A stretch of 10,535 nucleotides of DNA, taken from contig DVHA01000134.1 of NCBI GenBank assembly GCA_018712425.1, forward strand, positions 1-10,535, written 5' to 3'. The notes beneath the pieces were generated by a model that worked only from the letters and a program-made list of their open reading frames with translations, was not told where the DNA came from and made no database searches. Below, in pieces: positions 1 through 6,993 of this stretch. The position numbers and the translations under genes are program-made. The first letter of the stretch is position 1. Each line of letters begins with the position of its first letter. Source of the stretch: Candidatus Faecivivens stercoravium. GTDB taxonomy: Bacteria; Bacillota; Clostridia; Oscillospirales; Ruminococcaceae.

Positions 1-135
1 TGCAAGGTCGTTGTGGGCGGCGCGGTGATGACGCAGGAGTACGCCGACCAGATCGGGGCGGACTGCTACTCACCGGACGCGATGGGGACGGTCTATTTTG
101 CTCAAAAATGCTTTGAGAATGCTGTAAAGGAATAA
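1..135 (+). CDS. C-terminal end of a cobalamin (B12)-binding protein, possibly methionine synthase (partial)
   Basis: Frame 1 is open from the first base to a TAA at 133-135, giving the last 44 residues of a protein whose start lies outside the window. The readable part contains VVVGGAVMTQEYADQIGAD followed by a CYSPDAMGTVYFAQ-like segment. This is the usual end of a Rossmann-like B12-binding domain, in which a V-G-G-A strand/loop is followed by an A-D-x-I-G-A-D helix and a final helix. In clostridial homocysteine methyltransferases (MetH-type proteins lacking the reactivation domain) this domain ends the protein, which fits the stop here. Corrinoid proteins of methylamine or methanol metabolism end the same way and cannot be excluded. 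The B12-domain assignment is fairly secure; the enzyme identity is inference. Confidence 0.6.
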   Translation, partial: CKVVVGGAVMTQEYADQIGADCYSPDAMGTVYFAQKCFENAVKE

Positions 136-150
136 AGCTTGACAGAAAAC

Positions 151-180
151 AACCCCTTCCGAAAAGGCTCGGAAGGGGTT
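151..180 (-). terminator. Hairpin terminator between convergent genes
   Basis: A perfect 12-bp inverted repeat (AACCCCTTCCGA at 151-162, TCGGAAGGGGTT at 169-180) encloses a 6-nt loop. On the minus strand it is followed by GTTTTCTGTC, a short U-rich run, so it looks like an intrinsic terminator for the phosphatase gene that ends at 212. On the plus strand it lies 15 nt after the stop of the B12-binding protein gene but is followed by AAGTAACTG with no T-tract. It may therefore work less well, or only as an RNA 3'-end stabiliser, in that direction. Confidence 0.75.
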
Positions 181-211
181 AAGTAACTGTAAAGGAAAGA
201 AACTTGTCAGA

Positions 212-1027
212 TTATTCGATGGGGATCAAAATTGGACGCCGTTTTTCATACAGGGTTACATAGTCAAACCCCGCCTGCTTGGCAAGGATAGCCGATTCGC
301 TCCAGCCGGAACCGATATCGGCGGTGCAATGGGCGTCGGAACCGATGGTGACGATCTGGCCGCCGAGGCTGCGGTAAAGTTTGAGCAGATCAAGATTGGG
401 GAGGGTGGTTGAAATTTCCTGCCGGAAGCCGGTTGTGTTGATTTCAATTCCCTTGCCTCGCTCAATCACCCGCCGGAGGATCGGGACCAGCTGGTCTTCA
501 TACTCCAGCATATCCAGAGGGGTGCCCTGCTTGGCCGCGTAGAGGCGGATCATATCGATATGGCCCAGACAGTCAAAGTCCCCTTCGTCAGCCAGTTCAT
601 ATATCGCGTCCAGGTAATTCAAGCAGATATCTTCCACGTTGTGGGCGTTGTAGGCGACATTGGAAAGGGTCAGCGTGCCGATTTTGTGGACGCTCCCGAT
701 GACGTAGTCAAATTCATGTTTTTCCAGAATGGACTTTGCCAGTTCCGGGTTGACCATCGGCTGGCCCAGTTCAATCCCCTTGCGGATAATCAGCTGGCCT
801 TCAAACTTTTTCTGCGCCGATTCGATGTCCGCCAGGACCTTTTCAACATAGCGCGGTGTGAAGAAACCGACCGGGTAACCGGGGGCATATAATTCAAAAT
901 GATCGGTAATGGCAATCTCCTGAAACCCTTTTTGAATGGCGGTACGACAGAGTTCTTCTATCGGTGCCTTGGAATCGGGGGAATGCTCACTGTGCATATG
1001 GTAATCCGCATGGTATCTTCTGCTCAT
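212..1027 (-). CDS. PHP-family phosphatase, histidinol-phosphatase HisJ/HisK type
   Basis: Predicted metal-dependent phosphoesterase of the PHP superfamily; members of this subfamily hydrolyse L-histidinol phosphate to histidinol, the penultimate step of histidine synthesis. The 271-residue product has the PHP metal ligands in order: H10-x-H12, TDH at 41-43, GIELG with E86, GSVH with H114, GHID with H156, IEINT with E195, and GSDAH with D231 and H233. Length matches the family (about 260-280). The start at 1027 is preferred over an upstream in-frame ATG at 1054 because AGAAAGG lies 11 nt before it, while the upstream ATG is preceded only by GCAGCCCA. It is the only minus-strand gene in the window, with its own promoter, and no other his gene is visible. 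Related PHP proteins act on other phosphates, so the substrate is an inference. Confidence 0.82.
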   Translation of the reverse strand: MSRRYHADYHMHSEHSPDSKAPIEELCRTAIQKGFQEIAITDHFELYAPGYPVGFFTPRYVEKVLADIESAQKKFEGQLIIRKGIELGQPMVNPELAKSILEKHEFDYVIGSVHKIGTLTLSNVAYNAHNVEDICLNYLDAIYELADEGDFDCLGHIDMIRLYAAKQGTPLDMLEYEDQLVPILRRVIERGKGIEINTTGFRQEISTTLPNLDLLKLYRSLGGQIVTIGSDAHCTADIGSGWSESAILAKQAGFDYVTLYEKRRPILIPIE

Positions 1028-1103
1028 AGGAATCCAAACCTTTCTTTTTGACATTGGGCTGCGGGCCGCGCTGTTGGACTGCCCTAGGTTAGAAATTACT
1101 TTA

Positions 1104-1133
1104 ATTTTACCGCAAAAACCGCCTGTTCGTCAA
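1104..1133 (-). promoter_or_regulatory. Promoter for the PHP phosphatase gene
   Basis: Reading the minus strand, TTGACG (1133-1128) is separated by 18 bp from TAAAAT (1109-1104), close to the sigma-A consensus (five of six bases in each box). Transcription would begin near 1097, leaving a leader of about 70 nt before the start codon at 1027. The leader contains a short GC-rich segment (about 1056-1084) with GGGC/GCCC ends that could pair weakly; no riboswitch was recognised. Confidence 0.6.
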
Positions 1134-1203
1134 CCCCTGAACAGAAAAAAGGGCAGGAAACTGCAATTTGTGGGTGAGAAGGCTGAAAAGAGCGCAAAAA
1201 GGT

Positions 1204-1232
1204 TTGTTTTTCCATCCCGGTTGTGCTATAAT
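1204..1232 (+). promoter_or_regulatory. Extended -10 promoter for the ruvC operon
   Basis: A perfect TATAAT (1227-1232) is preceded by TGC, forming an extended -10 element. TTGTTT (1204-1209) lies 17 bp upstream as a partial -35. The expected start of transcription is near 1239, giving a leader of about 44 nt to the ruvC ATG at 1283. This is the only strong promoter found ahead of the long plus-strand gene run. No LexA box of the Firmicute type (GAAC-N4-GTTC) is seen next to it, so SOS control is not supported. Confidence 0.75.
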
Positions 1233-1282
1233 GGTTGAGTGTATACTTGGGCAGTCTGCCCGAAGATGAAAAGGAGAGGGAA

Positions 1283-1792
1283 ATGCGGATACTGGGCATT
1301 GACCCCGGCTATGCGATTGTGGGGGTCGGGGTGATCGAATACAACGGCCAAAACTTTAAGACGCTGGAATACGGCGCCATTACGACGCCGGCGGGCACTG
1401 CGTTTCCGGCGCGGCTGCAGATGATTTACAGCCAGATGCAGGAGATCCTGGCCCTCTATAAGCCGGAGTCGATGGCGGTGGAAAAGCTTTACTTCAACAC
1501 CAACACGACGACCGCCATCGACGTGGCGCAGGCCAGAGGGGTGATCCTTCTCTCGGCCCAGCAGGCCGGGGTGCCGGTTTACGAATATACGCCTTTGCAG
1601 GTCAAGCAGGCGGTGGTCGGCTACGGACGGGCGGAAAAGCACCAGGTGATTGAGATGACCAAAAAGCTCCTCTCCCTCACCCGGACGCCGAAACCGGACG
1701 ACGTGGCGGACGCACTGGCCATTGCAATCTGCCATGCCCACAGCGCGCCGGGGCCGGCTGCCAGGCAGCTGCTGGCGGCGATGGGAAGATGA
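1283..1792 (+). CDS. ruvC: Crossover junction endodeoxyribonuclease RuvC
   Basis: Holliday-junction resolvase that cuts four-way DNA junctions symmetrically after RuvAB branch migration. The 169-residue product has the RNase H-like fold signature: LGIDPG with D7, MAVEKLYF with E67, and KPDDVADALA with D140 and D143, the four metal-binding acidic residues expected. Length is near that of E. coli RuvC (173). The start at 1283 is chosen because AAGGAG (1271-1276) lies 6 nt upstream and the protein then begins MRILGIDPG, as in the family. An upstream in-frame TTG at 1235 would overlap the transcription start. It is first in a ruvC-ruvA-ruvB cluster, with 18 nt to ruvA. Confidence 0.96.
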   Translation: MRILGIDPGYAIVGVGVIEYNGQNFKTLEYGAITTPAGTAFPARLQMIYSQMQEILALYKPESMAVEKLYFNTNTTTAIDVAQARGVILLSAQQAGVPVYEYTPLQVKQAVVGYGRAEKHQVIEMTKKLLSLTRTPKPDDVADALAIAICHAHSAPGPAARQLLAAMGR

Positions 1793-1810
1793 TGAGGGGG
1801 AAATGAGAGT

Positions 1811-2413
1811 ATGATCTACAGCGTGCACGGCAAACTGGTGCATTTGGAGCCGAACCTTGCGGTCGTTGAGTGCGGCGGTGTCGGGTACGGGGTGCGGACG
1901 TCGGCGGTGACGGTGTCCCGGCTTCCCGCCATGGGGGAGGAAGTCACCCTGTACACCTGCCTTCATGTGACCGACACGGGGATTGACCTGTTCGGGTTTT
2001 ACGATTCTTACGAGCTCAGCTGCTTTAAGATGCTGCTGGGGGTGACCCGGGTAGGGCCGAAGGCGGCGCTGGGGGTCCTTTCGACGGTGACGGCCGAGCA
2101 GTTTGCGATGGCGGTTGCGGCGGGGGACTTTAAGACGCTGGCCAAAGCGCCCGGCCTTGGGAGCAAGACCGCCCAGCGGATTGTGCTGGAGCTGAAGGAC
2201 AAGCTGAAAAAGGATAAAGTCGTATCCGGTATCGAACTGCCGGACTTTACGCCGGTGCAGGAGAGCTCGAACGCCGGCGAGGCGATCAGCGCCCTGGTGG
2301 TCCTGGGTTATACCCAGGGGGAGGCGGCTTCGGCCGTCATGCCTCTCGACCCGTCGATGCCGGTCGAAGATATGATCAAGAAGGCCCTCCAGACGCTGGC
2401 TGGGCTGGATTAA
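1811..2413 (+). CDS. ruvA: Holliday junction branch migration complex subunit RuvA
   Basis: Tetrameric DNA-binding subunit that holds the Holliday junction and loads RuvB. The 200-residue product shows the three expected parts: an N-terminal OB-fold (about 1-62, starting MIYSVHGKLV), two helix-hairpin-helix motifs (LLGVTRVGPKAAL at 75-87 and APGLGSKTAQRI at 113-124) that contact the DNA backbone, and a C-terminal three-helix domain (about 154-200, NAGEAISALVVLGY) that binds RuvB. A charged, flexible linker (about 130-153) separates the second and third parts. Length is typical. ATG at 1811 follows a GAGGGGG-rich stretch. The gene sits 18 nt after ruvC and 18 nt before ruvB, so the three are almost certainly co-transcribed and made in balance. 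Confidence 0.96.
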   Translation: MIYSVHGKLVHLEPNLAVVECGGVGYGVRTSAVTVSRLPAMGEEVTLYTCLHVTDTGIDLFGFYDSYELSCFKMLLGVTRVGPKAALGVLSTVTAEQFAMAVAAGDFKTLAKAPGLGSKTAQRIVLELKDKLKKDKVVSGIELPDFTPVQESSNAGEAISALVVLGYTQGEAASAVMPLDPSMPVEDMIKKALQTLAGLD

Positions 2414-2431
2414 CGGGGAGGAGGAATCGGT

Positions 2432-3496
2432 TTGTTTCAGTCGCAATACCATCAGATGGACGACGATGAGATGGATCTCGAAAACCGGATCACCGCGCCG
2501 GAATTTACCCCGGAAGACGTTGATACCGAGTTTTCGCTCCGGCCCCGCACCCTTTCGGAATATATCGGGCAGGATAAGGCCAAGGAGAACCTGTCGGTTT
2601 ACATTGAGGCCGCCAAAAAGCGGGGGGATGCCCTCGACCATGTGCTGCTTTACGGGCCGCCCGGCCTCGGCAAGACGACCCTGTCCCAGATCATCGCCAA
2701 TGAGATGCACACCAACCTGAAAATCACCTCCGGCCCGGCAATCGAGAAGCAGGGGGACCTGGCGGCGCTGCTGACAAACCTTGCTGACGGGGACGTCCTC
2801 TTTATCGACGAGATCCACCGGCTCCCGAAGCAGGTGGAGGAGGTGCTCTATCCGGCGATGGAGGACTTTGCCCTTGATATCATCATCGGAAAGGGCCCTT
2901 CCGCCCGGTCGATCCGGGTCAACCTCGCCCATTTCACCCTGGTCGGCGCGACCACCCGGGCAGGGCAGCTGACCGCCCCGCTGCGGGACCGGTTCGGCGT
3001 CATTTTAAAGCTGGAACTCTACGAACCGGAGGACCTTCAGAAGATCATCCTCCGCTCGGCTGGGATCCTTGGCGTGCCCTGCGAGCCGGACGGCGCGCTG
3101 GAGCTGGCCAAGCGTTCCCGCGGGACCCCGCGGATTGCCAACCGGCTGCTGCGGCGGGTGCGGGACTTTGCCGACATCCTCGGCACCGGCGTCATTACGC
3201 GGGATATTGTCCGGACGGCGCTGGAGCGGCAGGAGATCGACGAACTGGGGCTGGATAACGTCGACCGTCGGATGCTCCGGGCGATTATCGAAAACTATAA
3301 CGGCGGCCCGGTGGGGCTGGACACCCTCGCGGCCCTGCTGGGCGAAGAGGCGGTCACCATTGAGGACGTCTATGAGCCCTATCTGATGCAGCTGGGCTTT
3401 TTAAACCGCACCCCCCGCGGGCGGTGCGTCACCGACCGGGCTTACCGGCATCTGGGCCTCGCCCGGGACGGGCAGCAGTTTCTGCCCACCAAATAA
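2432..3496 (+). CDS. ruvB: Holliday junction branch migration DNA helicase RuvB
   Basis: AAA+ hexameric motor that pumps DNA through the RuvA-bound junction. In the 354-residue product: Walker A GPPGLGKT (75-82), Walker B LFIDEIH (123-129), sensor 1 GATTRAG (172-178), the arginine-finger region LRDRFG (184-189), sensor 2 GTPRIANRLL (231-240), and a C-terminal winged helix (about 275-335) with GGPVGLDTLA. The N-terminus is about 15-20 residues longer than compact family members and acidic (MDDDEMDLEN). The start is TTG at 2432, supported by AGGAGG at 2419-2424 with a 7-nt spacer; the in-frame ATG at 2456 has no comparable site. It is the third gene of ruvCAB. Confidence 0.96.
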   Translation: MFQSQYHQMDDDEMDLENRITAPEFTPEDVDTEFSLRPRTLSEYIGQDKAKENLSVYIEAAKKRGDALDHVLLYGPPGLGKTTLSQIIANEMHTNLKITSGPAIEKQGDLAALLTNLADGDVLFIDEIHRLPKQVEEVLYPAMEDFALDIIIGKGPSARSIRVNLAHFTLVGATTRAGQLTAPLRDRFGVILKLELYEPEDLQKIILRSAGILGVPCEPDGALELAKRSRGTPRIANRLLRRVRDFADILGTGVITRDIVRTALERQEIDELGLDNVDRRMLRAIIENYNGGPVGLDTLAALLGEEAVTIEDVYEPYLMQLGFLNRTPRGRCVTDRAYRHLGLARDGQQFLPTK

Positions 3497-3522
3497 ACTT
3501 GCGTAAGGAATGATACTTTTTC

Positions 3523-4389
3523 ATGAGAGCAGCGGATAACTGGCAGGATTACGCCCTTTTGGACGCCTCTTCCGGCGAAAAGCTGGAGCGGTGGGGACGG
3601 GTGACGCTGATCCGGCCAGACCCTCAGATCATCTGGAAAACCGGACGGACAGCCCCGGGCTGGAACCGGGCAGACGCCCACTATTTCCGTTCCAAGACCG
3701 GCGGCGGGCATTGGGAATATGCCCGGAAGTTCCCGGAGAGCTGGACCGTCTCCTACGGCGGCCTGACCTTCAAGATTTCCCCCACCGGCTTTAAGCACAC
3801 CGGCCTTTTCCCCGAGCAGGCGGTCAACTGGGACCTGTTCCAGCAGCTGATTCGGGAAGCCGGGCGGCCGGTATCGGTTTTAAACCTCTTTGCTTACACC
3901 GGCGGCGCGACCCTCGCCTGTTTGCAGGCGGGGGCCAGTGTCTGCCATGTGGACGCTTCCAAAGGGATGGTCCAGTGGGCGCGGGAGAACGCCCAGCTGT
4001 CCGGGCTGGAGGACAAGCCAGTGCGCTGGATTGTCGATGACTGCGAAAAGTTTATCCGCCGGGAGCTCCGCCGCGGGCGGCGGTATGACGCGATTGTCAT
4101 GGACCCGCCTTCCTATGGCAGAGGCCCGGGGGGCGAGGTCTGGCAGCTGGAGGAGAAGGTCTATGAACTGGTGGAGCTCTGCTGCGGCGTTTTGTCGGAC
4201 AATCCGCTGTTTGTCGCCCTCAGCTCCTATAACACCGGCCTGCCGGCGTCTGTGATGGCTTACCTTTTGGGGGTCACCGTCGGGAAAAAGTACCGGGGGC
4301 AGGTGCAGTCGGATGAAATCGGCCTTCCGGTCAGGGAAAGCGGCCTGGTGATGCCCTGTGGGGCAGTGGCCGTCTGGACCGGAGCGTAA
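3523..4389 (+). CDS. Class I SAM-dependent methyltransferase, COG1092-like (RlmI/RlmK relatives)
   Basis: Predicted S-adenosylmethionine-dependent methyltransferase, probably acting on RNA. The 288-residue product has motif I NLFAYTGGAT (121-130), the acidic end of strand 2 HVDASKGM (142-149), an acidic VDDCEKF (171-177), and the catalytic-type motif DPPSYGRG (194-201), which resembles the DPPSF/Y motif of the 23S rRNA cytosine/guanine methyltransferases RlmI and RlmK. Motif SSYNTG (234-239) follows. The N-terminal part (about 1-110, with GGGHWE and GFKHTGLFPEQ) is a small beta-rich domain typical of this subfamily, not the PUA domain of RlmI. An AAGGAA at 3505-3510 lies 12 nt before the ATG, a rather long spacing. 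It is 26 nt after ruvB, so probably in the same transcript. The target nucleotide cannot be told from sequence. Confidence 0.85.
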   Translation: MRAADNWQDYALLDASSGEKLERWGRVTLIRPDPQIIWKTGRTAPGWNRADAHYFRSKTGGGHWEYARKFPESWTVSYGGLTFKISPTGFKHTGLFPEQAVNWDLFQQLIREAGRPVSVLNLFAYTGGATLACLQAGASVCHVDASKGMVQWARENAQLSGLEDKPVRWIVDDCEKFIRRELRRGRRYDAIVMDPPSYGRGPGGEVWQLEEKVYELVELCCGVLSDNPLFVALSSYNTGLPASVMAYLLGVTVGKKYRGQVQSDEIGLPVRESGLVMPCGAVAVWTGA

Positions 4390-4413
4390 TAGAGAAGAGA
4401 CAAAGGTGGTAAC

Positions 4414-5274
4414 ATGGAGAAAAAGGAGATTACCGTTTCCGGGCTGACGTTTGTCTATCCCGGGGACGAGGAGGGGATGCCGGGGCAGGTGGTCCTGAAA
4501 GGGCTGGACTTGACGATCCCGGCGGGCGAGTTTGCCGCGGTGCTGGGGCACAACGGCTCCGGCAAATCGACCCTTGCCAAGCATTTTAACGCCATCCTGC
4601 TGCCGACCGAAGGGGACGTCGTTGTCTGCGGCATCAACACCAAAGACGAGGACCGGCTGTTCGACATCCGCCAGCAGGTGGGGATGGTCTTCCAGAACCC
4701 TGATAACCAGATTGTCGCGACGATTGTCGAGGAAGACGTCGCCTTTGCGCTGGAAAACCTCGGCGTACCGCCGGAGGAGATCCGCCGCCGGGTGGATGAG
4801 GCGCTGAAGGCGGTCGATATGTACGAATACCGGGAACATGCCCCCCATCAGCTGTCCGGCGGGCAGAAACAGCGGGTCGCGATCGCCGGCATCCTGGCGA
4901 TGCGGCCGGATTTCATCATTCTCGACGAGCCGACCGCGATGCTCGACCCCCAGGGGCGCCGGGAGGTGCTCCGGACGGTTAAGGAGTTAAACCGCGACTT
5001 CGGCACGACCGTCGTCCTCATCACCCACTATATGGATGAGGCGGTGCAGGCCGGGCGGGTGGTCGTCATCGACGACGGCAGGATCCTCCGGGACGGGACG
5101 CCGAAAGAGGTGTTCACCCAGGTGGAGCTTTTGAAGAGTGTCGGCCTGGACGTCCCGCAGGTGACCGAACTGGTCTATGAACTGCGGAAGGCGGGGGTCG
5201 ACCTGCCGCTGGATATCCTCACCGAGGACGAGTGCTATGAAGCGCTGAAAAAGCTGCTGACGGCTGTATCTTAA
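4414..5274 (+). CDS. ecfA1: Energy-coupling factor transporter ATPase EcfA1
   Basis: One of two cytoplasmic ATPases that drive ECF-type import of vitamins or transition metals. The 286-residue product has Walker A GHNGSGKS (45-52), Q-loop VFQNPDNQIV (92-101), ABC signature LSGGQ (147-151), Walker B FIILDEP with E172, D-loop AMLDP (175-179), and switch histidine H205 (LITHYMDEA). The NPDNQ motif after the Q-loop is characteristic of EcfA1 and separates it from the second ATPase. The C-terminal 60 residues, with SVGLDVPQVTEL, form the EcfA-specific tail involved in dimer contacts. ATG at 4414 follows AAAGGTGG (4402-4409). It lies 24 nt after the methyltransferase gene and 20 nt before ecfA2. 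Confidence 0.95.
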   Translation: MEKKEITVSGLTFVYPGDEEGMPGQVVLKGLDLTIPAGEFAAVLGHNGSGKSTLAKHFNAILLPTEGDVVVCGINTKDEDRLFDIRQQVGMVFQNPDNQIVATIVEEDVAFALENLGVPPEEIRRRVDEALKAVDMYEYREHAPHQLSGGQKQRVAIAGILAMRPDFIILDEPTAMLDPQGRREVLRTVKELNRDFGTTVVLITHYMDEAVQAGRVVVIDDGRILRDGTPKEVFTQVELLKSVGLDVPQVTELVYELRKAGVDLPLDILTEDECYEALKKLLTAVS

Positions 5275-5294
5275 AGAAAGGGCGGAAAAACGGA

Positions 5295-6161
5295 TTGGTC
5301 ATTTCCACAGAACATTTAACCTATACCTACAGCGCCGGGACGCCCTTTGAAAAGGTGGCGGTCCGGGACGTTTCCCTGACGATCGGCGGCGGGGAGATGG
5401 TCGGCGTCATCGGGCACACCGGCTCGGGCAAATCGACGCTGATCCAGCATTTAAACGGCCTGCTCAAACCGACCTCCGGCCGGGTGCTGCTGGACGGGCG
5501 GGACATCTGGGGCGAGGGGAGCGACATCCGCCAGGTACGGTTCCATGTCGGCCTGGTCTTCCAGTACCCCGAATACCAGCTGTTTGAAGAGACGGTCTAT
5601 AAAGACATCGCTTTCGGCCCGAAAAATATGGGCCTGGATGATAAAGAGATTGACAAGCGGGTGCATGAGGCGGCGGAATTCGCCGGCCTTCCGGCGGAAC
5701 TGCTGGACAAGAGCCCCTTTGAACTGTCGGGCGGGCAGAAGCGCCGGGCGGCCATCGCCGGGGTTATCGCGATGGAGCCGGAGATTTTGATTCTGGACGA
5801 GCCGGCGGCCGGCCTCGACCCCCGGGGGCGGAACAAGATCCTCCAGCAGATCCGGGAGTACCACGCCTTTACCGGGAATACGGTGCTGCTGGTTTCCCAC
5901 AGCATGGAAGATGTGGCGAACTTTGCCGACAAAATCCTGGTCATGAACAACGCCGAGATTTTTGCCTACGATACGGTGGAAAAGGTCTTTGCCCGCAGCG
6001 AGGAGCTGAAAAAGATCCGCCTTTCGGTCCCCCAGGTGACCAGCGTCTTCCACCGGCTGGCGGCCGACGGGCTGCCGGTGCCGGAAAACGTCTATACCGT
6101 CCCGTACGCGAAGAAGAAGCTGCTGCGGCTGTTGGGAAAGGAGGGACAGGGCGATGCTTAA
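5295..6161 (+). CDS. ecfA2: Energy-coupling factor transporter ATPase EcfA2
   Basis: Second ATPase of the ECF module; it pairs with EcfA1 and docks on EcfT. The 288-residue product has Walker A GHTGSGKS (40-47), Q-loop VFQYPEYQLF (88-97), LSGGQ (144-148), Walker B LILDEP with E169, and switch H202 (LVSHSMED). The YPEYQLFEETV segment after the Q-loop marks EcfA2. The start is TTG at 5295, preceded by the GA-rich AAAGGGCGGA; no ATG is available near the expected N-terminus (VISTEHLTYTY). The C-terminus again has the SVPQVTSVFHRL element found in EcfA tails. Its last 8 bases overlap the start of ecfT, pointing to translational coupling. Confidence 0.95.
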   Translation: MVISTEHLTYTYSAGTPFEKVAVRDVSLTIGGGEMVGVIGHTGSGKSTLIQHLNGLLKPTSGRVLLDGRDIWGEGSDIRQVRFHVGLVFQYPEYQLFEETVYKDIAFGPKNMGLDDKEIDKRVHEAAEFAGLPAELLDKSPFELSGGQKRRAAIAGVIAMEPEILILDEPAAGLDPRGRNKILQQIREYHAFTGNTVLLVSHSMEDVANFADKILVMNNAEIFAYDTVEKVFARSEELKKIRLSVPQVTSVFHRLAADGLPVPENVYTVPYAKKKLLRLLGKEGQGDA

Positions 6162-6981
6162 GGATATCACCATCGGGCAGTATTTCCCGGGGCATTCGGT
6201 TGTCCACCGGATGGACCCGCGGATGAAGCTGATCCTGACAATTTTTTATATCGTCATCCTCTTTGTCGTCTCCAACCCTTTCGGGTTTATCCCTTCGGTT
6301 TTATTCCTCATGGGGGCCTATATGGTTTCCCGGATTCCGCTGAAGATGATCGCCAGGAGCATCAAACCGATTCTGCCGATTATCCTCTTTACCAGCATTT
6401 TAAACCTCTTTTTCATCAGCGGCGAGTCGGTTATCTTTGAAATCGGCCCGATTCATATGACCTGGCAGGGGGTCTATACCGCTGTCCGGATGGCGCTGCG
6501 GCTGGTGCTGCTGATCGCCGGGACCTCGCTGATGACCTATACGACCTCGCCCATCTCCCTGACCGACGCGATTGAACGGCTGTTGGGGCCGCTGAAAGTG
6601 GTGCACTTCCCGGTGCACGAGCTGGCGATGATGATGTCGATTGCCCTGCGTTTTATCCCGACGCTGGTGGAAGAGACCGACAAGATCATGTCCGCCCAGA
6701 AGGCGCGGGGCGCCGATATGGACAGCGGCGGGCTGATCCACCGGGCAAAGGCGCTGGTGCCGATTTTAATCCCGCTCTTTATCTCGGCCTTCCGCCGGGC
6801 GGAAGAGTTAGCGCTGGCGATGGAGTGCCGCTGCTACCGCGGCGGGGAAGGGCGCACCCGGATGAAACAGCTCCGGTATAGCCGGCTGGATTTGATCGGG
6901 CTTCTGGTGACGGTCATCCTGCTGGCAGCCGTCATTGTCCTCAACCTGATTCCGATGCCGTTTTTGGAATGGCTGCTGTAA
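6154..6981 (+). CDS. ecfT: Energy-coupling factor transporter transmembrane protein EcfT
   Basis: Membrane scaffold that couples the EcfA1/EcfA2 dimer to exchangeable substrate-binding S proteins. The 275-residue product has hydrophobic segments at about 26-58, 69-89, 109-129 and 200-213, and a C-terminal helix at about 246-266. The coupling-helix motif ALRFIPTLVEE...AQKARGAD carries the first A-R-G triplet (184-186); the second motif region reads AMECRCYRGGEGRT (222-234). Both precede the polar end where the ATPases dock. ATG at 6154 lies 9 nt after AAAGGAGG (6137-6144) inside ecfA2. No S-component gene is in the window, so this is the shared, group II type of ECF module, and its substrates depend on S genes elsewhere. 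Confidence 0.93.
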   Translation: MLKDITIGQYFPGHSVVHRMDPRMKLILTIFYIVILFVVSNPFGFIPSVLFLMGAYMVSRIPLKMIARSIKPILPIILFTSILNLFFISGESVIFEIGPIHMTWQGVYTAVRMALRLVLLIAGTSLMTYTTSPISLTDAIERLLGPLKVVHFPVHELAMMMSIALRFIPTLVEETDKIMSAQKARGADMDSGGLIHRAKALVPILIPLFISAFRRAEELALAMECRCYRGGEGRTRMKQLRYSRLDLIGLLVTVILLAAVIVLNLIPMPFLEWLL

Positions 6982-6993
6982 GGGGTGGGGAGT

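Noticed and set aside
1028..1054. Longer phosphatase starting at ATG 1054
   Set aside because: No Shine-Dalgarno site precedes it, while AGAAAGG fits the ATG at 1027, and the PHP domain starts directly after that.
1055..1234. Riboswitch or LexA site in the divergent region
   Set aside because: Only two promoters and a weak GC-rich pairing were seen; no conserved riboswitch core and no GAAC-N4-GTTC box was found by eye.
1235..1282. Longer RuvC starting at TTG 1235
   Set aside because: This codon lies 3 bases after the TATAAT box, upstream of the likely transcription start; the ATG at 1283 has a good Shine-Dalgarno site and gives the standard N-terminus.
1226..2932. A 568-codon minus-strand open frame antisense to ruvC, ruvA and ruvB
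   Set aside because: It mirrors the codon pattern of the well-supported ruv genes (GC-rich third positions remove stops on the opposite strand), is rich in H/R/P/G with no recognisable domain, and has no ribosome binding site.
3880..4848. A 322-codon minus-strand open frame across the methyltransferase and ecfA1
   Set aside because: It lies antisense to two clearly identified genes with intact motifs and has no domain-like sequence; a composition artefact.
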